A stretch of 55,424 bases of DNA from Burkholderiaceae bacterium (GTDB lineage Bacteria > Pseudomonadota > Gammaproteobacteria > Burkholderiales > Burkholderiaceae_C), in contig JALOSD010000007.1 of NCBI GenBank assembly GCA_025458585.1, positions 1-55,424 of the forward strand. The letters run 5' to 3'. This document shows positions 1 through 13,355 of this stretch, piece by piece. The translations under genes were made by a program, and so were the position numbers. Within the stretch, counting starts at the first letter, position 1. Each line of letters opens with the position of its first letter. The notes below the pieces were generated by a model. It was not told the origin of the DNA. It did not search any database and saw only the letters and a list, made by a program, of their open reading frames with translations.

Positions 1-1
1 C

Positions 2-970
2 TTACTTGCGGTACGCGTCGAGCAGCGCGCGGCCTTCGGGGCCGGCCTTCTCGAGCCACTCGGCGAGCATCGTCTGGCCGACCTTCTGCATGTCGGCCTT
101 CAGCTGATCGGAAGGCGGCAGGATCTGCATGCCGTTGGCCTTCAGTTTCTCGAGCGTCTCGGTGTTGACCTTGCGGCTCGCCGCCCAGCCGCGCGCCTCG
201 GCGTCGGCGGCGGCCTTCAGCAGCGCGTCCTGCGTCGGCTTGTCGAGCGCGTCGAAGGCGCGCTTGTTGACGATCACGGCGTTCTTCGGCAACCAGGCCT
301 GCGTGTCGTAGTAGAACTTCAGGTGCTCGTAGAGCTTGCTGTCGACGCCGGTGGCGCCCGAGGTCATCGTGCTCTCGACGACGCCGGTGGCCAGCGCCTG
401 CGCGAACTCCGCGGCCTGCACCGTCACCGGCTGCGCGCCGACGAGTTCGGCGATGCGCGACGTGGCCGGGCTGTAGGCGCGCCACTTGACGCCCTTCAGG
501 TCGGCCGCCGCGTTGATCGGCTTTTTCGCGTAGATGCCCTGCGGCGGCCACGCGACCGAGTACAGCACCATCATGCCCTGCTCGGCGAGCTTCTTGTCGA
601 GCAGCGGCTTCTGTGCTTGCCACAGCTTCATCGAGTCGTCGTAGCTCGTGGCGAGGAACGGGATGCCGTCGGCGCCGAACAGCTGCCACTCGTTCTGGAA
701 GTTGACGAGCAGGATCTCGCCGATCTGCGCCTGGCCGCCCTGCACGGCGCGCTTGATCTCGGGGGCCTTGAACAGCGACGCGTTCGCGTGCACCGTGATC
801 TTCAGCTTGCCGCCGGTGGCCTTGTCGACGTCGTCTGCGAACTGCTGCAGGTTGACGCTGTGGAAGTTGGTCGCCGGGTAGGCAGCGGGCAGGTCCCACT
901 TGGTCTGGGCGTGGACGGCAGGCGCGGCCACGAGCGCGGCGGCGGCGAGCAGGGCGGACAGCAGCTTCAT
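2..970 (-). CDS. dctP: TRAP transporter substrate-binding protein (DctP family)
   Basis: Translation MKLLSALLAAAALVAAPAVHAQTKWDLPAAYPATNFHSVNLQQFADDVDKATGGKLKI... has a signal peptide and the DctP-type fold pattern; ATG at 970 preferred over the ORF start at 991. Confidence 0.85.
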   Translation of the reverse strand: MKLLSALLAAAALVAAPAVHAQTKWDLPAAYPATNFHSVNLQQFADDVDKATGGKLKITVHANASLFKAPEIKRAVQGGQAQIGEILLVNFQNEWQLFGADGIPFLATSYDDSMKLWQAQKPLLDKKLAEQGMMVLYSVAWPPQGIYAKKPINAAADLKGVKWRAYSPATSRIAELVGAQPVTVQAAEFAQALATGVVESTMTSGATGVDSKLYEHLKFYYDTQAWLPKNAVIVNKRAFDALDKPTQDALLKAAADAEARGWAASRKVNTETLEKLKANGMQILPPSDQLKADMQKVGQTMLAEWLEKAGPEGRALLDAYRK

Positions 971-1128
971 CGATGCTCCTCTTTGGTTCATGGACGCATG
1001 GGTGCGCGGGGCGCAAGCATCGCCCGTGCCACGTCGCGCCGGCTTCAGGGTTTGCCAGCATGGGCGCTGCGCTGCGTTAGGCTTACAGCTTCCCGTTCAT
1101 CGGGCGGCGCGTCCGCCCGGCCCCGGAC

Positions 1129-4794
<3,666 letters not shown>

Positions 4795-4797
4795 GCG

Positions 4798-5373
4798 TCA
4801 GCGGGCCGCCGGCGGCTCGACCTCGGCCCACAACGGGTCGGCCCCGAGCGTCAAGCCCACGCTGGCGAGCACGACCGGCTCGTCCGGCGCCGAGGGGTGC
4901 AGCACCCACAGGCCGTCATCACCCTTGCGGTACAGGTCGCAGCGGCGCGTCGCCGGGTCGGCGAGCAGGTACTCGCGCAGCGTCGGCAGCGTGCGGTAGG
5001 CGGCGAACTTGTCACCGCGGTCGAAGGCTGCCGTCGACGCCGACAGCACCTCGACGACGAGCGCCGGCTCGCGCTTGACGAGCGGGTCGGCGGCGTCGGC
5101 GGCGCTGCAGGTGACCATCACGTCGGGGTAGAAGAAGGCGTCGACGGCCTCGACGCGCAGCTTCATGTCGGTGATGAACGTGCGGCACGGTGTGCCGCGC
5201 AGGTGGGCACGCAACGCAGCGTAAACGTTGCCGGCCGTCGTGACGTGGCGTTCGTCGGCATCGGCCATCGCGAACACCTCGCCGCCCACGAATTCGTGCT
5301 TGACCGACTCGTGCGCGTCCCACGCGAGGAAGTCCTCGGCGCTCATGCGCGGCTTGGCGGCGGCGTCGCCCAT
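4798..5373 (-). CDS. Uma2 family (DUF820) endonuclease-like protein
   Basis: [27 protein letters not shown]...FYPDVMVTC...[12 protein letters not shown]...[19 protein letters not shown] is the typical Uma2 pattern. Confidence 0.85.
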   Translation of the reverse strand: MGDAAAKPRMSAEDFLAWDAHESVKHEFVGGEVFAMADADERHVTTAGNVYAALRAHLRGTPCRTFITDMKLRVEAVDAFFYPDVMVTCSAADAADPLVKREPALVVEVLSASTAAFDRGDKFAAYRTLPTLREYLLADPATRRCDLYRKGDDGLWVLHPSAPDEPVVLASVGLTLGADPLWAEVEPPAAR

Positions 5374-5444
5374 CGCAGCGGGGCTACAAGGTTGTCGATG
5401 CCGCGAGTGTAGGACTCGCGAGGCGCCTGCCTACAATGCCTCGG

Positions 5445-6551
5445 ATGTCCGGCAGCACGTTCGGCGAACTGTTTCGCGTCACCAACTTCGGCGAGAGCCA
5501 TGGCCCGGCGATCGGCTGCGTGATCGACGGCTGCCCGCCCGGGCTCGAACTCTCGACGGCCGACCTCCAGCCCGACCTCGACCGCCGCCGCCCGGGCACG
5601 AGCCGCCACGTCACGCAGCGCAACGAGCCCGACGCGGTCGAGATCCTCTCCGGCGTGTTCGAGGGCCGCACCACCGGCACGCCCATCGGCCTGCTGATCC
5701 GCAACACCGACCAGCGCAGCAAGGACTACGGCAACCTGCTCGACACGTTCCGCCCCGGCCACGCCGACTACACCTACTGGCGCAAGTACGGCCTGCGCGA
5801 CCCGCGCGGCGGCGGCCGCAGTTCGGCGCGGCTCACCGCGCCGATGGTCGCCGCCGGCGCGGTGGCCAAGAAGTGGCTGCGCGAGGCCCACGGCACCACG
5901 TTCACCGGCTGGATGAGTGCGCTCGGCGAGGTCGAGATCCCGTTCGAGGACGCCGCGCAGATCGCGCACAACGCGTTCTTCGCCCCCAGCGCCGCGATCG
6001 TGCCGCGCCTGGAGGCCTACATGGACGCGCTGCGCAAGGCGGGGGACTCGTGCGGCGCGCGCATCGAGGTGCGCGCGTCGAACGTGCCGCCCGGGCTCGG
6101 CGAGCCGCTGTTCGACAAGCTCGACGCCGACATCGCCTACGCGATGATGGGCATCAACGCCGTCAAGGGCGTCGAGATCGGCGACGGCTTTCGCGTCGTC
6201 GCCCAGCGCGGCAGCGAGCACGGCGACGAGCTGACGCCCGAGGGCTTCGCGAGCAACCACGCCGGCGGCGTGCTCGGCGGCATCTCGACCGGCCAGGACC
6301 TCGTCGTGCGCATCGCCATCAAGCCGACGAGCTCGATCCGCCTGGCCAAGCGCTCGATCGACCGCGACGGCCGGGCGACCACGGTCGAGACGCACGGCCG
6401 CCACGACCCCTGCGTCGGCATCCGCGCGACGCCGATCGCCGAGGCGATGCTGGCGCTGGTCGTGATGGACCACGCGCTGCGCCACCGCGCGCAGTGCGCC
6501 GACGTGCGGCTGCCGCTGCCGCCGCTTCCCGGCCAGACCGCCGGGCGCTGA
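5445..6551 (+). CDS. aroC: chorismate synthase
   Basis: [33 protein letters not shown]...[17 protein letters not shown]...[18 protein letters not shown]; the ORF also allows an ATG at 5436. Confidence 0.96.
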   Translation: MSGSTFGELFRVTNFGESHGPAIGCVIDGCPPGLELSTADLQPDLDRRRPGTSRHVTQRNEPDAVEILSGVFEGRTTGTPIGLLIRNTDQRSKDYGNLLDTFRPGHADYTYWRKYGLRDPRGGGRSSARLTAPMVAAGAVAKKWLREAHGTTFTGWMSALGEVEIPFEDAAQIAHNAFFAPSAAIVPRLEAYMDALRKAGDSCGARIEVRASNVPPGLGEPLFDKLDADIAYAMMGINAVKGVEIGDGFRVVAQRGSEHGDELTPEGFASNHAGGVLGGISTGQDLVVRIAIKPTSSIRLAKRSIDRDGRATTVETHGRHDPCVGIRATPIAEAMLALVVMDHALRHRAQCADVRLPLPPLPGQTAGR

Positions 6552-6768
6552 GCCGGCGGGCGCGCGTCGGTGTTGCGACGCCGCGCCGACGTCACCCTCA
6601 ACTTTCGCCGCCGGCAGCCGTAAACCGCGTGATGCGGCTGCGCCGGTGCGCTTCGCGCTGCGGCGCGAGCGTCGCCGCGACCACGACGACGACACGACCT
6701 CGATGGCAACCCTACCCGGATCCCTCGGTGGCGCCCTGCGCGCCACGTACGGGCGCTGACGCCGCACG

Positions 6769-8847
6769 ATGGACGCCGACCTGTTCGTCGACACCCCGCC
6801 GGCCCGCGCGCGCTGGCGCGAGCGGCTGGCGGCGTGGCACCCGCGGCAATGGCTCGGCACGCTGAAGGCGCGCCTGGCGGCCGGCGTGCTGGCTGCGTTG
6901 CTGGCGGGCATGGCGTGGGCGGCGTGGCAGATGGGCCAGGTCGCCGAGCGCGAGCTGCTGACGCAGGCGCAGCAGCGCGAGCAGCGCGAGGCGCAGCGCA
7001 CGGCGGCAGTGATCGGCCGCCGGCTCGCCGAGCTGCAGCGCGCGCTCGAAGCCGTCGCGCAGCGCATGGACCCCGCGCTGGCCGGCGACGCCGCGAAGCT
7101 CGAGGCTTTCCTCGTCGGCCAGCCGGTGCTGCTGACGGCGTTCCACTACGTCAGCGTCGCCGGCGTCGACGGCCGCGTGCTGATCTCGGTCGACGAGCGC
7201 AGCGTGCGGCGGCCGCAGGTCTCGATCGCCGACCGGCCGCACTTCCAGCGTACGCTCGTCGAGCGACGGGCACAGATCTCGCAACCGCTCCCAGGCCGCG
7301 TCGCCGACGAGCCGGTCGTCGTGTTCACGCAGCCCGTGCTCGACGCCCGCGGCGACGTCGCGGCGGTGCTGCTCGGCGTGCTGCGGCTGGCCAGCCGCGA
7401 CCTGCTCGCCGATCTGGCCGAAGCGCGCGACGACGACCACGGCACGATCGTCGTCGTCACCGACGACCACGGCACGATCATCGCGCACCCGCAGCGCGCG
7501 ATGCTGCTGCGCCAGCTGGCCGACGAGCCGCGGCTGGCCAGCACCTATCTGCAATGGGAGGCCGAAGCGCGTCCGCTGCAGCGCGACGTCGGGCACTGGC
7601 GGCAGCACGGCGAGGTCGTCGCGATGGCCGGCGAGGCCGCTGCCGGCTGGCACGTCTGGCGCGCCGCGCCGCGCGACGTGCTGCTCGCACCGCTGGCGCG
7701 CGGGCGCACGCAGGCGCTGCAGCAGGCCGGCGGCGTGGCCGCGCTGCTCGCCGTCGCGATGGTCGCGTTCTTCGCCTGGCAACTGCGCCCGCTGCGTCAT
7801 CTCGAGCGCCGCGCCGCGCGGCTGCTCGCCGGCGACGACGACGCCAGCGCCGGCTGGCCCGAGGCGAGCGGCGAGATCGGGCGGCTCGCGCGCACGCTGC
7901 GCCACGTCTGGGCCGAGCGCGCGCAGGTCGAGTCGTTCAACGCCCAGGTGCTCGGCAAGCTCGGTTCGGTGATGGCCGCCGCACCGGTGGGCATCGCGTT
8001 CCTGCGCGCGCAGCGCTTCGAGCTCGTCAGCAGCGAATTCTGCCGCCTGTTCGGTCGCCGTGAGGCCGACCTGCTCGGCCAGGGCGCCGGCCTCGTGTTC
8101 GCCGCGCACGACGACTACGTCGCGTTCGGCGAGCAGATCGCCGCCGCGTTCTCCACCGGCGCGCCGTACACCGGTGAATGGCAGTTCCTCCACGCCGACG
8201 GCAGCAGCTTCTGGGGCCGGCTGCGCAGCCGGCCCGTCGACGCCGCCGACCCTGCAGCCGGTGAGATCTGGACGCTCAACGACGTCACCGAGCAGCGCGC
8301 CGAACGCGAGCAGCTCGAGTGGTCGGCCACGCACGACGTGCTCACGGGCCTCGCCAACCGCAAGGCGTTCGAGGCGCGGCTGCGGCGCCTGTTCGCCGGG
8401 CGGCCAGCGAGCCTGCCGGCCGCGCTCGTGATGATCGACCTCGACCACTTCAAGCCGATCAACGACCGCGCCGGCCACGCCGCCGGCGACGCGATGCTGC
8501 GGGCCGTCGCGGGCGCGATCGGCGCGCGCGTGCGTGCGACCGACCTCGTCGTGCGCCTGGGTGGCGACGAGTTCGCCGTGCTGCTCGAGCACTGCGAGCA
8601 CGACGTCGCGCTCGCCGTCGCCGAGAAGCTGCGCCAGGCCGTGCACGGCGTCGCGCTGCCGTGGCAGGGTCACACGCTGCGCGTCGGCGCGAGTCTCGGC
8701 GTGGCGTCGCTCGAGGCCGACACCGCGAGCGCCGAGGCCTGGCTCGAGGCGGCCGACGCCGCCTGCTACGCCGCCAAGCACGGCGGGCGCGGCGCGGTGC
8801 GCGCGGCCAAGCAGCCGGCGCTGCGCCTCGTGGTCGGCGACAGCTGA
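6769..8847 (+). CDS. membrane diguanylate cyclase (dCache-like sensor, PAS, GGDEF)
   Basis: N-terminal TM helix, periplasmic sensor region, PAS region, C-terminal THDVLTGLANRKAF...RATDLVVRLGGDEFAVLL; RxxD I-site at canonical spacing; no EAL domain. Confidence 0.9.
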   Translation: MDADLFVDTPPARARWRERLAAWHPRQWLGTLKARLAAGVLAALLAGMAWAAWQMGQVAERELLTQAQQREQREAQRTAAVIGRRLAELQRALEAVAQRMDPALAGDAAKLEAFLVGQPVLLTAFHYVSVAGVDGRVLISVDERSVRRPQVSIADRPHFQRTLVERRAQISQPLPGRVADEPVVVFTQPVLDARGDVAAVLLGVLRLASRDLLADLAEARDDDHGTIVVVTDDHGTIIAHPQRAMLLRQLADEPRLASTYLQWEAEARPLQRDVGHWRQHGEVVAMAGEAAAGWHVWRAAPRDVLLAPLARGRTQALQQAGGVAALLAVAMVAFFAWQLRPLRHLERRAARLLAGDDDASAGWPEASGEIGRLARTLRHVWAERAQVESFNAQVLGKLGSVMAAAPVGIAFLRAQRFELVSSEFCRLFGRREADLLGQGAGLVFAAHDDYVAFGEQIAAAFSTGAPYTGEWQFLHADGSSFWGRLRSRPVDAADPAAGEIWTLNDVTEQRAEREQLEWSATHDVLTGLANRKAFEARLRRLFAGRPASLPAALVMIDLDHFKPINDRAGHAAGDAMLRAVAGAIGARVRATDLVVRLGGDEFAVLLEHCEHDVALAVAEKLRQAVHGVALPWQGHTLRVGASLGVASLEADTASAEAWLEAADAACYAAKHGGRGAVRAAKQPALRLVVGDS

Positions 8848-11800
8848 TGTCGTCGCGCCCGCACGACTTGCCTCGCGTACCGCGGCGCCTTGGTGCCTCG
8901 CCGCACTGGCGCGTGCGCGTCGCGATGTGGCTGCTGCTCGCGGCGACGGTGGCGCTGGCGGCGGCGCAATGGTTCGCCGCGGGAGCCGGCAGCCGCGAGC
9001 AGGCGGCCGACGCCGCGCGCGTGCAGCTCGCCGAGGCGCAGCGGCTGCACGCCGAGCGCATCGCGCGCATGGCGGCGCTGTCGCAGCGCGAGAGCGCCGA
9101 GGACGCGCTCGCGCAGTCGCTGCAGCGCTCGCGCGACGAGGCGTCGCTGCTCGACGCGCAGCTTGCGGCGACGCCGGCGGCGCACGCGTGGCGCGAGCGC
9201 CACGACACGCTCTGGAGTCTGACCGAGGCGCTGCTCGCCGGACTGCGCAGCGGCGACTACACGCAGCTCGGGCCGCTGATCGCCGAGGTGCAGCGCGAGG
9301 CCGACGCGACGCTGGCGGCGGCCAGCGCGCTGCGCGACGAGCTCGCCGCCGGCGCGGCGGCACGCCGCGACGAGCGAGCGCGCCAGCTGCAGCACGTGGC
9401 GCTGCTGAGCGTCGCGCTGCTGCTGTTCCTCGGCCTCGCCGTCGCCGAGCCGGCGGCGCGCTTCGTGCGGCGCCAGCACCTGCGCCTCGCGGCGCAGGCC
9501 GGCGAGCTCGAACGCCTCGTGCTCGCCGCCGAGCGCACGCACAACGTCGTGCTCGTCACCGACGCCGAGCGCCGCACCGTGTGGGCCAACGACGCCTTCA
9601 CGCGCCTGAGCGGCTACACGCTCGCCGAGGCGATCGGCCGCACACCGGACGAGCTCCTGCACGGCGAGCGCACCGACGCCGCGACGGCAGCGCGCCTGCG
9701 CGGGGCGCTCGACGCCGGGCACGGCGTGCGCGTCGAGCTGCTCCACCGCGCCAAGGACGGACGCGAGTACTGGGTCGACCTCGACGTGCAGCCGCTCGTC
9801 GACGACGCCGGCCGGCCCAGCGGCTTCGTGCACGTCGAGACCGACATCACCGAGCGCGTCGAGGAGCGGCTGAAGAGGGCCGCGCTGCTTGCCGCGCTGC
9901 CGGTGGGCGTCGTGCTGAAGGACGCCGCCGGCACCGTCGTCGACTGCAACCCGGCGGCCGAGCAGGTGCTGCGGCTGCCGCGCCCGCAGCTGCTCGGCCA
10001 CGGCGTGACCGACCGCCGCTGGCGCACGGTGCGCGAGGACCTGAGCGACTACCCGCTCGCCGATCAGCCGTCATCGCGCGCGCTGGCCAGCGGCGAGCCG
10101 GTGCGCGGCGAGGTCATGGGCGTGCTGACACCCGACGGCGAGCTGCGCTGGCTGCTCGTGAACAGCGAGCCGATGCGCGACGCCGCGGGCCGCGTCGCCG
10201 GCGCGGTGGCCTGCTTCGTCGACGTCACCGAGCAGCGCGCCCGCGAGCGATTGCTCGCGTTGACCGTCGAAGGCTCGGGCGTGGGGGTGTGGCAGTGGAA
10301 CGTCGCCGACGGCACCGCCAGCGGCAACGAGCGCCTGTGGCGCATGCTCGGCTACGAGCGAGCGCCGGCCGACGCGACGGCGCGCGCCTGGGAGACGCTC
10401 GTGCACCCCGAGGACCGCGCGGGCTGGCGCGCGGCGCTGCGCGCGCACCTCGCCGACCCGACCGTGCCGTACCGCTGCGTGCTGCGCCTGCAGCGCGCCG
10501 ACGGCGGCTGGGCAAGCGTGATCTCGTCGGGCTCGGTCATCGAGCGGCGCGCCGACGGCCGGCCGGTGCGCATGGCCGGCACGCACGTCGACATGACCGA
10601 GCAGCTCGCGCTGCACGCGCAGCTGCGCGACAGCGCACGCACCGACGCGCTGACGCGCCTGCCCAACCGCAGCGTCGTCTTCGAGCGGGTCGAGCTGGCG
10701 CTGCGGCGCTGGCAGCAGCCGCCGCACCGCCACTTCGCGGTGCTGTTCATGGACTTCGACCGCTTCAAGCAGGTCAACGACACCTACGGTCACACGGCGG
10801 GCGACCAGCTGCTGCGCCAGATCGCGCAGCGCCTGCAGGGCGCGCTGCGCGGCGCCGACCTGCTCGGCCGCGCCGGCGCGGCCGCGGGCACCGCCGCGCG
10901 CATCGGCGGCGACGAGTTCGTCGTCCTGCTCGAGGACCTGCGCGCGCCCGACGACGCGCTGCGCGTCGCCGAGCGCCTGGTCGAGGTGCTGGCCAAGCCG
11001 TATGCCGTCGGTGCACGGATGCTGCACTCGGGGGCGAGCATCGGCGTCGTGACCTGCGAGCGCGCCGGCCCCGACGCCGAGACGGTGCTGCGCGACGCCG
11101 ACACCGCGATGTACGAGGCCAAGCGCGCGGGCCGCGGCCGCTGGGTGCTGTTCGACCCGTCGATGCACGAACGCCTTGAGCGCCAGATGGCCCTCGAGCA
11201 CGAGCTGCGCCGCGCGCTTGCCGCCGACGAGCTGTCGGTCGCCTACCAGCCGGTGGTCGACCTGCGCAGCGGGCGCACCGTCGGCCTCGAGGCCCTCGTG
11301 CGCTGGCGCCACCCGACGCGTGGCGCGATCTCGCCGGCGGAGTTCATCCCGGTGGCCGAGGAGTGCGGGCTGATCGACGCCGTCGGCAGCTTCGTGCTGC
11401 GCACCGCGTGCCGCCGCTTCGCGGCCTGGCGCGAGGCGCTCGGTGCCGCGGCGCCGCAGCGGCTGGCGGTGAACCTGTCGCGCGCGCAGCTGAAGGCGCC
11501 GGGGCTCGTCGCCGAGGTGGGCCGGGTGCTCGCCGCCAGCGCTCTGCCCGCGCCGTGCCTGCAGCTCGAGGTCACCGAGAGCCTGGCCGCGCAGGACGAG
11601 GGCGTGCAGGCCACGCTGCGCGAGCTGAAGGCGCTCGGCGTGCGACTCGCGCTCGACGACTTCGGCACCGGCTACTCGTCGCTGGCCTGCCTGCACCTGC
11701 TGCCGGTCGACACGGTGAAGATCGACCGTTCGTTCGTCAGCCGGATCGAGGGCAGCGAGCACCACCGCACGCTGATCGAGGCGACGATCCGCGTCGCGCG

Positions 11801-11972
11801 CTCGCTGGCGATGGAGACGGTGGCCGAGGGCATCGAGACCGCGTCGCAGTCGCTGCAGCTCTACGCGCTCGAGTGCGACAAGGGTCAGGGTTACCTGTTC
11901 AGCCCGCCGCTGCCCGAGACCGAGGTCGAGCCCTTCCTGCGCCACCGCATGGCCGACGCGCTCGCGGCCTGA
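8847..11972 (+). CDS. PAS-PAS-PAS-GGDEF-EAL c-di-GMP signalling protein
   Basis: MSSRPHDLPRVPRRLG...; PAS segments (NVVLVTDAERRTVWANDAFTRLSGYTLAEAIGRTPDELLHG); ARIGGDEFVVLLEDL; GLEALVRWRHPTRGAISPAEFIPVAEE and DDFGTGYSSLACLHLLPVDTVKIDRSFV. Starts in a TGATG overlap with the preceding gene. Confidence 0.9.
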   Translation: MSSRPHDLPRVPRRLGASPHWRVRVAMWLLLAATVALAAAQWFAAGAGSREQAADAARVQLAEAQRLHAERIARMAALSQRESAEDALAQSLQRSRDEASLLDAQLAATPAAHAWRERHDTLWSLTEALLAGLRSGDYTQLGPLIAEVQREADATLAAASALRDELAAGAAARRDERARQLQHVALLSVALLLFLGLAVAEPAARFVRRQHLRLAAQAGELERLVLAAERTHNVVLVTDAERRTVWANDAFTRLSGYTLAEAIGRTPDELLHGERTDAATAARLRGALDAGHGVRVELLHRAKDGREYWVDLDVQPLVDDAGRPSGFVHVETDITERVEERLKRAALLAALPVGVVLKDAAGTVVDCNPAAEQVLRLPRPQLLGHGVTDRRWRTVREDLSDYPLADQPSSRALASGEPVRGEVMGVLTPDGELRWLLVNSEPMRDAAGRVAGAVACFVDVTEQRARERLLALTVEGSGVGVWQWNVADGTASGNERLWRMLGYERAPADATARAWETLVHPEDRAGWRAALRAHLADPTVPYRCVLRLQRADGGWASVISSGSVIERRADGRPVRMAGTHVDMTEQLALHAQLRDSARTDALTRLPNRSVVFERVELALRRWQQPPHRHFAVLFMDFDRFKQVNDTYGHTAGDQLLRQIAQRLQGALRGADLLGRAGAAAGTAARIGGDEFVVLLEDLRAPDDALRVAERLVEVLAKPYAVGARMLHSGASIGVVTCERAGPDAETVLRDADTAMYEAKRAGRGRWVLFDPSMHERLERQMALEHELRRALAADELSVAYQPVVDLRSGRTVGLEALVRWRHPTRGAISPAEFIPVAEECGLIDAVGSFVLRTACRRFAAWREALGAAAPQRLAVNLSRAQLKAPGLVAEVGRVLAASALPAPCLQLEVTESLAAQDEGVQATLRELKALGVRLALDDFGTGYSSLACLHLLPVDTVKIDRSFVSRIEGSEHHRTLIEATIRVARSLAMETVAEGIETASQSLQLYALECDKGQGYLFSPPLPETEVEPFLRHRMADALAA

Positions 11973-12179
11973 GCGCACCTGCCAACGCGGGCGTCGCGGG
12001 CGGGTTCCCCGGTTCGTCGCCGCCGGCTGCAGTTCGTCGGCGGGGGCGCGCAGCCCGTCGCGCCGGCGCGTGCGGCGTCGGCGGCGCTCCTACACTGCTG
12101 CACCTCCACCCGACACCGCGCCCGGTCGAGACGCGCCCGCCGCGAGGCCACGCGAGCCGGCGCAGCAAGGACGATCACG

Positions 12180-13346
12180 ATGCACAGGAAAGCGCTCGCC
12201 TGGGGCGCCGCGGTGACGCTGGCCGCCGGCGTCGCCGTCGCGGCCGTCGTCGCCGGCCCCGGCCTGCCCGGCCTCGGCGGCAAGAAGGCGGACAAGCCCG
12301 AGGTCACGCTCGAATTCCGCGCGAGCGAGGTCGTGCGCCCGCGGCGCGCCGCGATGCCGCTCGAGCTGTCGTTCTCGGGGCCGCTCGTCGCGCCTCAGAC
12401 CGCCGTCGTGCGCAGCAAGGCCGCCGGCACGCTGCTGACGCTGGCCGTCGCCGAGGGCAGCCGCGTGCGCGCCGGCCAGGTGCTCGGCACGCTCGACCTC
12501 GCCGAGCTCGACAGCAGGCTCGGCGAACGCGCGGCGATGCTCGAATCGGCGCGCGCACGGCTCGCGCAGGCGCAGCACGACCACGCCGCCAACGAGGCGC
12601 TCGCCACGCAGGGCTTCATTTCGGCGAACGCGCTGCAGGCGTCGCGCACCGCGCTCGACGCCGCGCAGGCGCAGTGGCGCGCGGCGCAGGCGCAGGTCGA
12701 CACGGTGCGCGTCACGAGGCGCGACGCGGCGCTGCTCGCGCCGATCGACGGCGTCGTCGCGAAGCGGCACGCGCTTCCGGGCGAGAAGCTCGCCGCCGAG
12801 CAGCCGGTGGTCACGCTGGTCGACCTCGCGACGCTCGAGCTCGCCGGCGCCGTCGGCACGCACGAGGTCTCGCGGCTCGCGCCGGGGATGCCGGTGCAGG
12901 TGAGCGTCGAAGGGCTCGATGCGCCGCGCGCGGCCAGGCTCGCGCGCATCGCGCCGGCCGCGGAACCGGGTACCCGCTCGATCGGCGTCACCGCGGTGCT
13001 GCCCAACCCCGACGAGCGCCTGCGCGCCGGCCAGTACGCGACCGCCAGCGTCGTGCTCGACGACCCGGTGCAGCGCCTGACGCTGCCCGTGAGCGCGATC
13101 TCCGGTGCGCCGGGGCAGGAAGGCGCGTGGGTGATCGACGGCGGCGCGCTCGTGCGCCGCGCCGTCGTGCTCGGCCGGCGCGACCCCGCGGCCGGGCGCG
13201 TCGAGGTGCTGCAGGGCGTGGCCGACGGCGACGTCGTGCTCGGCGCACGCTTCGACCATCTTCGCGACGGCGCGAAGGCGGTCGTCGTCGACGAGCCCGC
13301 CGTCTCCGCGGCGTCCGCCCCCGCCGTCCGATCGACGGCGAACTGA
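12180..13346 (+). CDS. RND efflux periplasmic adaptor (membrane fusion protein)
   Basis: SKAAGTLLTLAVAEGSRVRAGQVLGTLDLAELDSRL...LAPIDGVVAKRHALPGEKLAAEQPVVTLVDLATLEL, MFP barrel-hairpin pattern; immediately precedes an RND permease. Confidence 0.9.
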   Translation: MHRKALAWGAAVTLAAGVAVAAVVAGPGLPGLGGKKADKPEVTLEFRASEVVRPRRAAMPLELSFSGPLVAPQTAVVRSKAAGTLLTLAVAEGSRVRAGQVLGTLDLAELDSRLGERAAMLESARARLAQAQHDHAANEALATQGFISANALQASRTALDAAQAQWRAAQAQVDTVRVTRRDAALLAPIDGVVAKRHALPGEKLAAEQPVVTLVDLATLELAGAVGTHEVSRLAPGMPVQVSVEGLDAPRAARLARIAPAAEPGTRSIGVTAVLPNPDERLRAGQYATASVVLDDPVQRLTLPVSAISGAPGQEGAWVIDGGALVRRAVVLGRRDPAAGRVEVLQGVADGDVVLGARFDHLRDGAKAVVVDEPAVSAASAPAVRSTAN

Positions 13347-13355
13347 GCGCGTCCC

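Noticed and set aside
4798-5373. Uma2 protein as sign of a mobile element or defence island
   Set aside because: No transposase, integrase, flanking repeats or other defence genes nearby; Uma2 singletons are common in bacterial chromosomes.
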